A DNA stretch of 64,000 bases from SAR324 cluster bacterium. GTDB lineage: Bacteria > SAR324 > NAC60-12. The stretch is from assembly GCA_015231885.1 (NCBI GenBank), contig JADGAT010000004.1:48199-112198 (forward strand), read 5' to 3'. Numbering within the stretch: the stretch's first letter is position 1; the number at the start of each line of letters is the position of its first letter. Under the pieces are notes generated by a model, which saw only the letters and a list, made by a program, of their open reading frames with translations, was not told the DNA's origin and did no database searches. This document shows, piece after piece, positions 34,986 to 44,064 of this stretch. The translations under genes and the position numbers were made by a program.

Positions 34986-36614
34986 TTAATCTTGAGCATA
35001 AGGGATAAATTGGCCATACTCCATTTTTAAGACACGGTCTGCTACATGAAAATATTTATCGTCATGGGTGGCCGCTATGATTGTTTTTCCCTGTTTTTTC
35101 AAATCAGGTAAAATTGTTTCATAGAAATACTTGCGAAATTGAGGGTCTTGATCAGCCGCCACTTCATCCAAAACATAAATTTTTTTATCCTCTAATAAAG
35201 CAGCAACCAGGGCTAAACGTTTTTTCTGCCCGGTGGATAAATTAATATTTGAAAACCCACCGTCAACAAATCGTGTTTTATTATCTATTTCCATCAAACG
35301 TAACAATTGATTCACTTTACTTGGTTCAATCCCTTTCAAACCATACAAACGATCAAATAAATGAAAATCCGTAAAAATAATGGAAAATAAGTTGCGATAA
35401 TCTGGATAATTGTAGGAACCCACCCTTATCTCATCCAGAGTGATCGATCCCTCCATAGGATAATACAAACCCGTCAATAGTTTCAAAAAAGTAGATTTAC
35501 CGCTGCCATTTCCTCCCACAATAAACAAAATCTCGTTGGAATTGATTGTGAGATCACACGGCCCGACGGAGAAAGAAGGATTGCCTTCCGGGTCTTTATA
35601 GTGAAACTGAAAATTGCTTAGTTGGAGCTGCTGAAACCCTTCTTTCTCAGCCAATTCACTGTTGCCTGCAGAAATATAATTGTCATCTTCTACATTTAAT
35701 TCTTCCTCAAACCGATACAAATTTTCTATGGCAACCGTAGTCCGGGAAAAAATCGAAATACTCCCCAAGATATGATTGAAGGGGCCAACAACATAAAAAA
35801 TAATTGCAACAGATTGTATAATAGCAGGCTCTGGAATCACAATGTATCTTGGTAAAACAAAAATGATAGAAATAATTAAAACATGCACAAAGGATAAAGA
35901 AAGAATCAGATTTTTGGTCAGTTGGAAAAAAAACTTGATTTTTAAATCTGTCGTTTGCTCAGAAGCAGGGCTCAGATAGTGGTTGTACAAATCATCACTT
36001 TTTGATTGGTTCATGCGAAGTTCTTGGAATCCATCCAGCATATGGTTCACAAAACCAAACAGCTCCGTTTCTTTCTGTGTAGATGCATGAACCAGCGCCT
36101 CTACCTTCTTTTCACTAGCATAGTAAATCATGCCACAGATGGCGAATATTCCTAAGGTCATTAAAAAAATTGGTATGGAAATAAAGCCCAAAAACAAGAT
36201 GGCAAACATCACCATTACCGCGGCTTGAGCAGTATGAATCATCGCACCAAACCCCATAGACACTTCCATGGTATCCTTGGTCAGCCGAGTATGAATAAAA
36301 GCCCTCCCCAAGTCTTCCACAAGCATCAGGTTCGCATGACGAAGCTTATCAATAATACGCATACGGACATCACTCACTGCCGTTTCAGCAAGGACTGCAG
36401 CTTTGATGAGGCCATATTTTTTAGAAATTAAAAATATGACAAGTGCTCCAAGATACAACATGAAAAAACGAAAACTATTTTTTTCAGGAGAAACTGCTAC
36501 TGCGCAAATAATTGATAGAATAATCGCATTGATGACTCCAGTAAAAAATATCATGAAGGTAATATGATTCACCATCTTTGGTGAAAATCTTCTAAGCAAT
36601 TTAATAATTTCCAT
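34986..36614 (-). CDS. Cyclic-peptide-type ABC exporter (SyrD/PvdE/YojI family)
   Basis: This encodes 542 residues from the ATG at 36614; a TTG at 36623 is the only upstream alternative. The N-terminal 310 residues hold six membrane helices. The ATPase part has Walker A VGGNGSGKST (about 366-375), signature LSTGQKKRL (459-467) and Walker B YVLDEVAADQD with the catalytic Glu. Half-size fusion exporters with a degenerate signature (LSTGQ for LSGGQ) and the DEVAADQDP ending typify the cyclic peptide/siderophore export family that includes SyrD, PvdE and the microcin-exporting YojI. Functional dimers would sit in the inner membrane. A serine hydrolase and a type II thioesterase lie nearby, but no peptide synthetase does. 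Confidence 0.88.
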   Translation of the reverse strand: MEIIKLLRRFSPKMVNHITFMIFFTGVINAIILSIICAVAVSPEKNSFRFFMLYLGALVIFLISKKYGLIKAAVLAETAVSDVRMRIIDKLRHANLMLVEDLGRAFIHTRLTKDTMEVSMGFGAMIHTAQAAVMVMFAILFLGFISIPIFLMTLGIFAICGMIYYASEKKVEALVHASTQKETELFGFVNHMLDGFQELRMNQSKSDDLYNHYLSPASEQTTDLKIKFFFQLTKNLILSLSFVHVLIISIIFVLPRYIVIPEPAIIQSVAIIFYVVGPFNHILGSISIFSRTTVAIENLYRFEEELNVEDDNYISAGNSELAEKEGFQQLQLSNFQFHYKDPEGNPSFSVGPCDLTINSNEILFIVGGNGSGKSTFLKLLTGLYYPMEGSITLDEIRVGSYNYPDYRNLFSIIFTDFHLFDRLYGLKGIEPSKVNQLLRLMEIDNKTRFVDGGFSNINLSTGQKKRLALVAALLEDKKIYVLDEVAADQDPQFRKYFYETILPDLKKQGKTIIAATHDDKYFHVADRVLKMEYGQFIPYAQD

Positions 36615-36738
36615 AGTCTTCAATTAACGAAACTTTGGTTACTCTAATAGAAAAATTAGAGAAGATTTACAAAGGACAATCTATGATAATATATCAGGAG
36701 GGCGAAAACAAGGATGTATAGGAGAGAATGGATTAGAG

Positions 36739-36760
36739 CCTGCCTCTTTTCAGAGGCAGG
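36739..36760 (-). terminator. Perfect 9-bp hairpin after the serine hydrolase gene
   Basis: CCTGCCTCT (36739-36747) pairs perfectly with AGAGGCAGG (36752-36760) across a 4-nt loop. It starts about 15 bases beyond the minus-strand stop at 36775 and about 125 bases before the exporter start. There is no T run on the minus side, so termination may be partial. Confidence 0.5.
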
Positions 36761-36774
36761 AAATATAAGGATGC

Positions 36775-38118
36775 TTATTCCGAGTGTTGTTCGTCGTAAC
36801 CTTCGTACTTGCCGATTTCAGCGATGTCATAGTCTTCTGGATAAAGCTTCATAAAGATCTGGTCGATGATGGTAAATACATCCATCTCTTTATTTTCTTC
36901 TTTATGATACCGGGTGCGATTCGTCAACACCACAATACTGACCTGTTTTTCTGCATATACCCCTGCGTATGCAGAAAAACCATAAATTTCACCAACATGC
37001 CCCAGCATTTCACCTCTCTTGATCACCCCCATGCCAATTCCCATTCCAGCGTTAGCAAGAGTAGACTGACTGCCAGCGTTTAAAACGCCTTCATACAGTG
37101 AATTCAGTCGTTGTGATTGCAATGTTGCACTAAGAGCACGTCCATTTGCACTAAAAGCAGCCTTTGTCCAAGCCAGCAAGTCTTTTGCATCTGTAAAAAC
37201 AGCACCTGCCGCCCAAAGCGCAGAAGGATCAACATAAGGGACCAACTCTAACACAAAATTACCATCTAAATCAAAGTATCCTGATGTATAATCTCCAGGA
37301 AACCCATCGCCTGCTGTTTGAAAAAAAGTATTTCTCAATCCAAGAGGAGAAAAGAACTCTTCAAACAAAATATCTCCAAGAGGTTTGTCTTTTTCTTGCT
37401 CTAAAATCAATCCTAATAAAAGATAATTGGTATTGGAATAATTAAAATTTTTGCCAATGCTATCACTACTACAAACCGGTCCTGCATCAATGGTCATTGC
37501 AATGAACTCTTCACGGGTCCACCTTCTGGCAGGATTGGCTTGAATACCATCTGAAAAGTCTTGATGACTTGTATAATTGTTAAGACAACTGGAGTGCATC
37601 AACAAATTCCGAATAGAAATTTCATTTCCATTGGGTATTATGCCTGGCAGCCACTCCTCTAGCTTATCATCCACATCAAATTCTCGCATTTCCTCAGAAA
37701 GCTTCAAAATGGAGCTAGCCACAAAACTCTTTGTAATACTTCCAGCACGAAACTTATCATCCACATTCATTGGAATTTTGCGTTCCAAGTCCGAATAACC
37801 ACTTGCCCCAAACCATGCTTGTTTACCAGGTATCCGGATTCCAACAACCACTCCTGGAATTGGAGGCATCAATGAATTTTCAGGATTAGTATGCACCCCA
37901 GGCAAAAATGGTTTGCTTGTCGCACGCTCCAGAACTCCTTCAATTTGGCTAATGGTTTCCTCATCAAGAGGTATGCCTTCATACGCTTCTCGATGAGGGT
38001 TGGGATTATCTCTATCTACCTCATCTAACTGATAGCATCCATTGACTAACAGCAATATGATTATTAGAACACCCATACTGCCGAAAAATGATGACTTAAC
38101 TTTTTTCATTACATTCAT
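36775..38118 (-). CDS. Beta-lactamase-fold serine hydrolase, probable lipoprotein
   Basis: I chose the ATG at 38118 because GAGGGG precedes it at good spacing; an ATG four codons upstream lacks this. The protein has about 447 residues. It begins with a lipoprotein signal (GVLIIILLLVNGC). The class C beta-lactamase/DD-peptidase triad is readable: SITK (about 127-130), YSN (227-229) and HVG in place of KTG (about 374). The HxG third motif points to the esterase/D-aminopeptidase-like branch rather than a true beta-lactamase. It may act on an envelope peptide or on the product exported by the neighbouring ABC transporter, by analogy with hydrolases that mature peptides in the periplasm. That link is inference. 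Confidence 0.85.
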   Translation of the reverse strand: MNVMKKVKSSFFGSMGVLIIILLLVNGCYQLDEVDRDNPNPHREAYEGIPLDEETISQIEGVLERATSKPFLPGVHTNPENSLMPPIPGVVVGIRIPGKQAWFGASGYSDLERKIPMNVDDKFRAGSITKSFVASSILKLSEEMREFDVDDKLEEWLPGIIPNGNEISIRNLLMHSSCLNNYTSHQDFSDGIQANPARRWTREEFIAMTIDAGPVCSSDSIGKNFNYSNTNYLLLGLILEQEKDKPLGDILFEEFFSPLGLRNTFFQTAGDGFPGDYTSGYFDLDGNFVLELVPYVDPSALWAAGAVFTDAKDLLAWTKAAFSANGRALSATLQSQRLNSLYEGVLNAGSQSTLANAGMGIGMGVIKRGEMLGHVGEIYGFSAYAGVYAEKQVSIVVLTNRTRYHKEENKEMDVFTIIDQIFMKLYPEDYDIAEIGKYEGYDEQHSE

Positions 38119-38239
38119 GTTTCCCCTCATCTTGGAGTTATCGATCTGAAGTAAAACAAACCTTCTCTTGTCACTTTAGAATCTTATCAGTTGAAAATGA
38201 TTAGTCCAGAGTGTTGAATAGCTAATGCGTTCCAATGTT

Positions 38240-38431
38240 TTAGGAGCCTCCCGCAGAGTTTTCTGTTCTAGAACCAAACAAAATCACCCCTATAAAGGTC
38301 AGAAATGGAGTAAAAAAAATAGCACTTATGAAAATTCCCCAAGATCCTAAACGAGAATTACGCCCAAGCCATGCAACTAATATACATAGAGTGATATAGA
38401 CGCAAGCACCTACTATGATGACACCAGCCAT
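38240..38431 (-). CDS. Small two-helix membrane protein
   Basis: This 63-residue protein has two hydrophobic segments (VIIVGACVYITLCILVAWL and GIFISAIFFTPFLTFIGVILFG) separated by a short basic loop, RNSRLGS. The arrangement is common among small conserved inner-membrane proteins of unknown function. AGGA sits about six bases before the ATG, a better ribosome site than many in the window. It diverges from the thioesterase gene, sharing an intergenic region with it. Confidence 0.6.
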   Translation of the reverse strand: MAGVIIVGACVYITLCILVAWLGRNSRLGSWGIFISAIFFTPFLTFIGVILFGSRTENSAGGS

Positions 38432-38517
38432 ATTGTCCTGCTAATATGTAGTCTTTTTATAATTCTCTGGTAGAATTTAGTCTTAACTATTGAAATCAAC
38501 TTGCAAGGAGGAAGAAT

Positions 38518-38592
38518 ATGGTTTACAAAAATTTTCCTCAGTCTTCCCCTGGCCATTCATTCAATGACAACAAAATACTGTCTGAACTATAA
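38518..38592 (+). CDS. 24-codon mini-ORF with strong ribosome site, in frame with the thioesterase
   Basis: The ATG at 38518 follows AAGGAGG at ideal spacing, the strongest Shine-Dalgarno I see in the window. The frame ends at a TAA at 38590. The thioesterase ATG at 38602 lies nine bases later in the same frame and has no ribosome site of its own. The peptide is polar, with Pro, Ser, His and Asn and no Cys. It could be a leader that loads ribosomes for the thioesterase by translational coupling, the severed N-terminus of a longer protein, or a small peptide product. Confidence 0.4.
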   Translation: MVYKNFPQSSPGHSFNDNKILSEL

Positions 38593-38601
38593 AAAAATAT
38601 T

Positions 38602-39363
38602 ATGTTAAAAGCTAATTCATGGATTATCACTCCAAAGCCTGTTCCTAAGGCAAAACTTCAATTATTTTGTTTTCCTCATGCAGGAGGAGGAGTTGCATTC
38701 TTTTCTCAATGGATTAAACACTTGCCGACAAACGTTGAAGTCCATCTCGTTTTGCTCCCTGGCAGAGAAAATCGTTTCAAAGAATCGCCTTATACCGATA
38801 TTAATCTTTTGGTCCATGACTTGAGTGAGGTGATCTCAGAATTTTTGAATATCCCTTATGCTTTTTACGGGCACAGCATGGGAGGGTTGATTAGTTTTGA
38901 ATTAACACGTTATTTACGCCGATGCCAACAGCTTTGTCCTTCACACCTTTTTATTTCAGCCCACCGTGCTCCCCAGATTCCAGCACGTTTCGCACCCCTT
39001 CATAAACTCTCTCCCGCAGATTTTCTAGAAACTCTGCGACTCCTTGAAGGTACGCCCGATCAAATATTAGGCAACCGGGAGATGATGGAACTAATGTATC
39101 CCACCCTGCAAAGCGACCTTCAAATGTGTGAAACCTACCAGTATTCGCCGGAACCTCCTCTACAGTGCCCCATTTCTACCTATGGAGGAGTAGATGATCC
39201 TAGAGTCTCCTCACAAGATCTTGAGGAATGGGGAATTCAAACCTACTCCGATTTTCAATCAAATATACTGGCAGGAGGGCATTTTTTTATTCAAGATTCC
39301 CAGAAATTATTTTTAGAAATGCTTTCACAGGAATTAAATCAATTGCTTCTTACACTTGAATAG
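38602..39363 (+). CDS. Type II thioesterase (GrsT/RifR-like)
   Basis: This 253-residue alpha/beta hydrolase has the type II thioesterase pattern: LFCFPHAGGG (residues 21-30), LLPGRENRF, nucleophile GHSMGG (Ser92), acid in GGVDDPRV (about 198) and GGHFFI (His227). Such enzymes clear stalled acyl groups from carrier proteins of non-ribosomal peptide and polyketide synthases. No synthetase, carrier protein or phosphopantetheinyl transferase is in the window. A cyclic-peptide-type exporter and a serine hydrolase lie 2-4 kb away on the other strand. Translation probably depends on the mini-ORF upstream, since its own start lacks a ribosome site. Confidence 0.9.
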   Translation: MLKANSWIITPKPVPKAKLQLFCFPHAGGGVAFFSQWIKHLPTNVEVHLVLLPGRENRFKESPYTDINLLVHDLSEVISEFLNIPYAFYGHSMGGLISFELTRYLRRCQQLCPSHLFISAHRAPQIPARFAPLHKLSPADFLETLRLLEGTPDQILGNREMMELMYPTLQSDLQMCETYQYSPEPPLQCPISTYGGVDDPRVSSQDLEEWGIQTYSDFQSNILAGGHFFIQDSQKLFLEMLSQELNQLLLTLE

Positions 39364-39370
39364 ACTTTTT

Positions 39371-40510
39371 TTAAAAACGATACACCAAACGCATTCTTGT
39401 GCCAATCATTTCTGTATTCCGATCAGGATTGGCAGCGGTCACTTTATCAGGTCTAACTTCTGTAGAAGTTCCAGAAACAGCCAATTTTAAAGCCGCCCCT
39501 CTTCCAATCGTCTGATGGAAGGATGCAAACCACTTGGAGCCACTCTCATCTGTTTCCATCTTGCTGCTGCCAGACTCAGACTCGATTGTATCATCTGCAT
39601 GATGGTAAGCTACCCCAAACCATCGTTTGGCATTAACATAAAATGTAGCAAAAACTCCATATGTCACAGAACTCAAGTCTTCCTCTTTAGAATATTGAAT
39701 ATCTGTTGTTTCCTTCTTGGAAGCATAACTGATACCAATCATACTGCCTGTTTCTCCAATGACTGGTATCTTTGGATCAACATATAAACTCAAACCGAAC
39801 CCGGACATTTTATGCACTTCCACGGGAGCTTCGATTTTTTGGCCTTCTGTTTTTGTTTCTTTATCAATTTGATCTCGTTTTGTTTGTGTTTCCAAAGCAC
39901 CAACAAAATTAATAGCTCCAAATTTTGTAGCTAAAAACGGGCGTGCACCAAGGACATTTTGACTGCCTTCAATCGTGTAAGGGACCCAAAATTGAAAATT
40001 CGTATCTCCTGATTCATAGCCTAGAGAAAATCCGTAGCTGGCCGCATCAGAAGCACCATAGCCTTTTGGACCATAAAAAGCATGCACCACTAATGTATCT
40101 TCCCCAAAAATATAAGCATCCTCCAGGTCTTCTTTTCCCAGTTCAGCATAAAACTCACCTTTACTGAGTTTGATAAGTGATTTAACAACATCAATGGTAT
40201 TATCCGTTTTAAACTCCATTTCCGTATCCCATGAAGCTCTCCAATCATTGTCGATGTCTCTTTCTGCAAACATGGTTACTTCTAGAACACCATTGGACTC
40301 AAAACTTTCCCTAGCCACTGAAACTTTTTTTCCAGGAGCTTTTTCTTCATAATCCACATTCAAATAATCCATATCCAACATAGCACGACTTTTGATATCA
40401 AGTGTTCCAGGATAGTCTTGAAATTTAAATTCAGTCGCAGATAACGATGGAATCAAAAAACTGATGGTGGTGATCGCACACAATAAAATTTTGGTAAAGC
40501 TACGTTTCAT
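39371..40510 (-). CDS. Outer-membrane porin-like barrel protein
   Basis: This 379-residue protein has a signal peptide (MKRSFTKILLCAITTISFLIPSLSA is the region, cut near SATEF) and a mature chain of alternating strands typical of a 14-16-stranded barrel, such as GVLEVTMFAERDIDNDW, YGFSLGYESGDTNFQFWV and GMSG-type turns. It ends in TRMRLVYRF, with the terminal Phe expected of BAM substrates. GAGGAG lies six bases before the ATG. A diffusion pore is the likely role, with specificity unknown. It converges with the thioesterase gene (7 bp between stops). Confidence 0.8.
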   Translation of the reverse strand: MKRSFTKILLCAITTISFLIPSLSATEFKFQDYPGTLDIKSRAMLDMDYLNVDYEEKAPGKKVSVARESFESNGVLEVTMFAERDIDNDWRASWDTEMEFKTDNTIDVVKSLIKLSKGEFYAELGKEDLEDAYIFGEDTLVVHAFYGPKGYGASDAASYGFSLGYESGDTNFQFWVPYTIEGSQNVLGARPFLATKFGAINFVGALETQTKRDQIDKETKTEGQKIEAPVEVHKMSGFGLSLYVDPKIPVIGETGSMIGISYASKKETTDIQYSKEEDLSSVTYGVFATFYVNAKRWFGVAYHHADDTIESESGSSKMETDESGSKWFASFHQTIGRGAALKLAVSGTSTEVRPDKVTAANPDRNTEMIGTRMRLVYRF

Positions 40511-40690
40511 GTTAACTCCTCAGTAGATGAACTCTTTCAGCACTCGTATTCGAATTACTTAATTATGATGCGGATTGCTTAAAAAAGCTGCGCCTCCGCT
40601 TTGCCTTATTTGTCTATTTCAACTGGAAGAGCCAGATTAGATTCATCGACAAAAACCAGCAGAAATAAAAAAGCAAGAAAAATTGAAAGG

Positions 40691-40742
40691 CCCCTCTCTA
40701 CTGAACTCTGCCAATAACAAATTCTGTATTTCATGAGAGGGG
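40691..40742 (-). terminator. Possible terminator after the second DUF697 gene
   Basis: CCCCTCTC (40691-40698) can pair with GAGAGGGG (40735-40742) across a 36-nt loop. Read on the minus strand, the stem is followed by CCTTTCAATTTTTC. It sits about 30 bases after the stop at 40772. The long loop makes this a moderate call. Confidence 0.4.
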
Positions 40743-40771
40743 GAATTTTTTATGTGAAAAACTTATTAATT

Positions 40772-41296
40772 TTAAGCCGTTACCGTTTTCTTTAAATTGG
40801 CGGCAACTTTTTTTCCTTCTTCGAATTGTTGCATGAAATAATCACGCACTTTGTCTGGGTCAAGATCAAGAAAGGTTCCACCAGAAGCAAAATGGACTAA
40901 AAATACTTTGCCCAATGCATAGGTGGTTGCTCCCGCCACTAAAGGCATTCCTGCTACTGTTGCGATAGCTCCAATGACAGGAATAGGCTTCATCAAACTA
41001 ACCGTTGACATTCCCAAAACTCCTGTGCTCACCCCACCTACTAGCGGTCCAATAATATTTTTTGCACGATGCTTAGAAAACTCTATACCATAATGTTTAG
41101 AAAGCTCGTTAACCATCTTCAACTGAATGGTACTCACAGCAGCCATATCAACGATAGGGAAAGGCACCAGACCAGCTCCCATTGCCCACAACACATTTTT
41201 ATTAATAACACCCTGTGCTTTTAAATCGTGCTCTGTATTATGAATATCGTGCTCTGTATGCTCCACATGCTCTTTCGCATTTTTTTTATCTTCCAT
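40772..41296 (-). CDS. DUF697-like membrane protein (short paralogue)
   Basis: This 174-residue protein consists mainly of the DUF697 domain: LVPFPIVDMAAVSTIQLKMVN, a hydrophobic hairpin with KPIPVIGAIATVAGMPLVAG, and a closing TFLDLDPDKVRDYFMQQFEEG. These match the larger protein at 34100-34918 segment by segment. The first 28 residues are polar and His/Glu-rich with short direct repeats (EHTEHDIHNTEHD), which could bind metal. AAGGG lies six bases before the ATG. The role is unknown. The duplicate pair, about 6 kb apart, flanks the exporter/thioesterase region. Confidence 0.8.
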   Translation of the reverse strand: MEDKKNAKEHVEHTEHDIHNTEHDLKAQGVINKNVLWAMGAGLVPFPIVDMAAVSTIQLKMVNELSKHYGIEFSKHRAKNIIGPLVGGVSTGVLGMSTVSLMKPIPVIGAIATVAGMPLVAGATTYALGKVFLVHFASGGTFLDLDPDKVRDYFMQQFEEGKKVAANLKKTVTA

Positions 41297-41457
41297 AGTT
41301 TCCCTTTCTATTTAGATGAGTACCAGGAAACATTATATAATATAGCTTCCCGATTAATTTATCCATATGTATAGTGTTTTTACATAAAAATCACAAATAT
41401 TCTTTTAGAAAAAATGAAATTTATTTAAAAGGCTCTAGCGTGATGTTCTTCTTTAGA

Positions 41458-41865
41458 TTAAAATGGTCTTACTTTGACCAAATAAATCATCACAGAAGCC
41501 ACACAAAAGATTCCTATATGGACAAACATGGCAAAAGGTTTGGGCAAATCTTTATCATTGATTTGCCTGCCGTTGAGAAATCCAAACCCAATTAAAATCA
41601 CCAACAGTACTAATTTCCAATGCAGCCATTTTCCCTGAGAAAAAGCCCCTGTGACAATTGCTAAATAAAAGCCCGTACCGATGGCAATGATTAAAATGGG
41701 ATAATAAATAAACTTGTAAATTCGATACTGAATCCATTGAGCACCAATAATTTGCTCCTGTTTTTCCAAGCGAAGGCGAAAAATGACGGCTAATGATTGA
41801 ACAAATTGCGTCCCTACTACCAGACAGATAGAAATGACATGGAGCATGACAAAAAAGTTATACAT
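41458..41865 (-). CDS. CopD/DUF2269-like small integral membrane protein
   Basis: This 135-residue protein has four predicted membrane segments: VMLHVISICLVVGTQFV, IYYPILIIAIGTGFYLAIV, WKLVLLVILIGFGFL and VHIGIFCVASVMIYLV. The first helix carries a His, and the LHVISICLVVGTQF opening resembles CopD-like/DUF2269 proteins, some of which handle copper or haem. It follows rpsA with an intervening hairpin. The exact role is not known. Confidence 0.65.
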   Translation of the reverse strand: MYNFFVMLHVISICLVVGTQFVQSLAVIFRLRLEKQEQIIGAQWIQYRIYKFIYYPILIIAIGTGFYLAIVTGAFSQGKWLHWKLVLLVILIGFGFLNGRQINDKDLPKPFAMFVHIGIFCVASVMIYLVKVRPF

Positions 41866-41901
41866 GAGTCATCAAGGAGGGGGGAAATGTGATGTGAGGT
41901 T

Positions 41902-41922
41902 GGGAGCTCAGAAACAGCTCCC
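41902..41922. terminator. Hairpin between rpsA and the CopD-like gene
   Basis: GGGAGCT (41902-41908) and AGCTCCC (41916-41922) form a perfect 7-bp stem with a 7-nt loop, 30 bases beyond the rpsA stop. A T-rich run lies before it on the minus strand rather than after it, so it is not a textbook terminator for rpsA. It may moderate read-through into the small membrane protein gene. Confidence 0.45.
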
Positions 41923-41951
41923 TGAATAGAAAAAAAGAGTTGAACGATGAC

Positions 41952-43817
41952 CTATTTATCTTCTGCTTTGGTATCGTTTCCAGCCTCTTCAGCAGACTCA
42001 GAAACAACCTCTGCCGTTGCTGGGGGCTCTGCAACTTCAGCCTTTGTTTCTTCTACAGCACTTACTGATTGCTCAGAAGCCGCAGATTTTGTCTCCTCTA
42101 ATGTTGCAGAAGAGTCCTCCGCAACTTCTGCAGGAGCCGCTTCTTCGGGTTGGAGTTCTGGTGGTACAACCGTTTGTGATTCCAGAATACTCAAACCCAA
42201 ACGGCGTTCCTCTGGATCAATTTTGATAACCCGTGTACGAACTTCAGTTCCAATAGGATAAAAATCCAGCAATTTAGCTTTTGGAACAGCAGGATCAATT
42301 TCAGAAATATGTACTAAGCCTTCCACGCCTTCCAAAACTTCCACAAAAATTCCAAAATCGGTGATATTGACAATCTTTCCTGTCACATCACTACTGATTT
42401 GAAATTTCTCATCTAGGTTTTTCCATGGATCTTCTGTAAGCTGCTTGATTCCTAGTGACAATCTTTCCTGTTCTACATCAATATTCAGAATCTTCACTTC
42501 AATTTCGTCCCCCTTCTTCACTAAATCAGCAGGACGCCTTTGGCGTTGACTCCAAGAGATATCAGAGATATGCACCAAACCATCAATCCCCTCATCCAAC
42601 CCTACAAAAATACCAAAGTCCGTGACATTACGCACATTTCCGCTGACAACGCTGCCAACAGGATATTTTGCCACTGCCTGCTTCCAGGGATTCGGTGTTG
42701 CCTCTTTCATGGAAAGGGAAATTCGTTTGTGCTCTACATCTAAATCTTTGACAATGGCTTCCACTTCATCCGCAAGGCTGACAAAACGAGAAGGATTGCG
42801 GATCTTTTTGGTCCAGGACATTTCAGAAACATGAATCAACCCTTCTACCCCAGGCTCCAGTTCAATGAAAGCTCCATAATCGGTGAGACTGACAATTTTT
42901 CCAGAAATACGAGTACCCACTGGATATTTGTTTGCCACAGCATCCCATGGATTTGGAAATTTTTGTTTCAAACCAAGAGAAACCTTTTGCTCCTCATTAT
43001 CATACTTCAAGACAAGAACTTCTACTTCATCCCCCATTTCAAACATTTCGGAAGGATGAACAATACGACCCCAAGTCATATCTGTAATATGGAGCAACCC
43101 GTCCACACCGCCAAGATCAATGAATACTCCATAATCTGTGATATTCTTGACATGCCCTTTCATGGAGGCTCCTTCTTGCAGAACTTCCAGCGTTTCTTTC
43201 CGCCGTTTTTCGCGATCAATTTCTAGCAGAGCCCGACGAGATAAAACAATATTACCGCGTTTCTGGTTGAATTTGAGAATGGAAAATTCAAACTTTTCTC
43301 CAATTAATTTATCCAGATTGCGCACAGGACGCAAATCGACTTGAGAGCCTGGTAAAAATGCTTTGATTCCAATATCAACCGACAGTCCGCCTTTAATACG
43401 GGCAGCAATTATTCCTTCAATGGTTTTCTGCTCTTCATAAACCTGTCCTACGGTCTCCCAAATACGTAATTTCCTGGCCTTTTCCTTCGAAAGTAACGTT
43501 TCCCCATCATCCTCTTCCAAGGCTTCTACATAGACTTCTACCGGATCATTCAATTCAATTTTCTGCTCACCGCTTACGTCTTCAAATTCTTCAATGGGAA
43601 TCCGGCCCTCTGATTTATAGCCAATATCGACCATTACGAAATCTTTGGAGATGCGGGTCACTTTACCTTGGGCAATACCGCCTTCTTTTAAATTACCTAA
43701 GGTTTCTTCGCATATCAAATCAAAGTCGATCTCATCTTCAACGAAAGTAATGGAGAATCCCTCCAGTGTCGCATCTAATAATTCATTTGTTTCATTTGTG
43801 GGTTGTTCAATATCCAT
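41952..43817 (-). CDS. rpsA: 30S ribosomal protein S1
   Basis: This encodes about 621 residues from the ATG at 43817; an upstream GTG only adds a non-conserved tail. Six S1 RNA-binding repeats are readable in order, including GGIAQGKVTRISKDFVMVDI, a GIIAARIKGGLSVDIG repeat, and four similar repeats with the NITDYGVFIDLG/ GLVHISEM core. The last 90 residues are an Ala/Glu-rich acidic tail beyond repeat six. S1 unfolds mRNA leaders on the 30S subunit and matters for messages with weak Shine-Dalgarno sequences, which fits this genome. No Shine-Dalgarno precedes the gene itself, as in many rpsA genes. It diverges from the NTT-HEAT gene. Confidence 0.95.
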   Translation of the reverse strand: MDIEQPTNETNELLDATLEGFSITFVEDEIDFDLICEETLGNLKEGGIAQGKVTRISKDFVMVDIGYKSEGRIPIEEFEDVSGEQKIELNDPVEVYVEALEEDDGETLLSKEKARKLRIWETVGQVYEEQKTIEGIIAARIKGGLSVDIGIKAFLPGSQVDLRPVRNLDKLIGEKFEFSILKFNQKRGNIVLSRRALLEIDREKRRKETLEVLQEGASMKGHVKNITDYGVFIDLGGVDGLLHITDMTWGRIVHPSEMFEMGDEVEVLVLKYDNEEQKVSLGLKQKFPNPWDAVANKYPVGTRISGKIVSLTDYGAFIELEPGVEGLIHVSEMSWTKKIRNPSRFVSLADEVEAIVKDLDVEHKRISLSMKEATPNPWKQAVAKYPVGSVVSGNVRNVTDFGIFVGLDEGIDGLVHISDISWSQRQRRPADLVKKGDEIEVKILNIDVEQERLSLGIKQLTEDPWKNLDEKFQISSDVTGKIVNITDFGIFVEVLEGVEGLVHISEIDPAVPKAKLLDFYPIGTEVRTRVIKIDPEERRLGLSILESQTVVPPELQPEEAAPAEVAEDSSATLEETKSAASEQSVSAVEETKAEVAEPPATAEVVSESAEEAGNDTKAEDK

Positions 43818-44064
43818 AAGTTTTATATTACATGTTCGCACATTCTGTGCGGGTTAAAGGTTAACATTCCGGGGTTTCTTGGCCCAAACAGCAGTATTTT
43901 AGCCTCAAAATACGCTATTGTTCCGCAATGATTATCAACAAGTAAATTGAATATTTTAATCAATCAAATTTCTAGTGTCAAATTAATTAAACTTATACTG
44001 ACATTTTAATGGTTTCATTTTAAGGTGCAGCACACTTTTCAATGACTAGAGAATTTGACAAGAC

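Noticed and set aside
13870..36702. ATATCAGGAGGG repeated at 13870 and 36691
   Set aside because: Both are ribosome-site-like strings with no suitable start codon after them and lie near gene ends; a 12-mer shared once in 64 kb is weak evidence.
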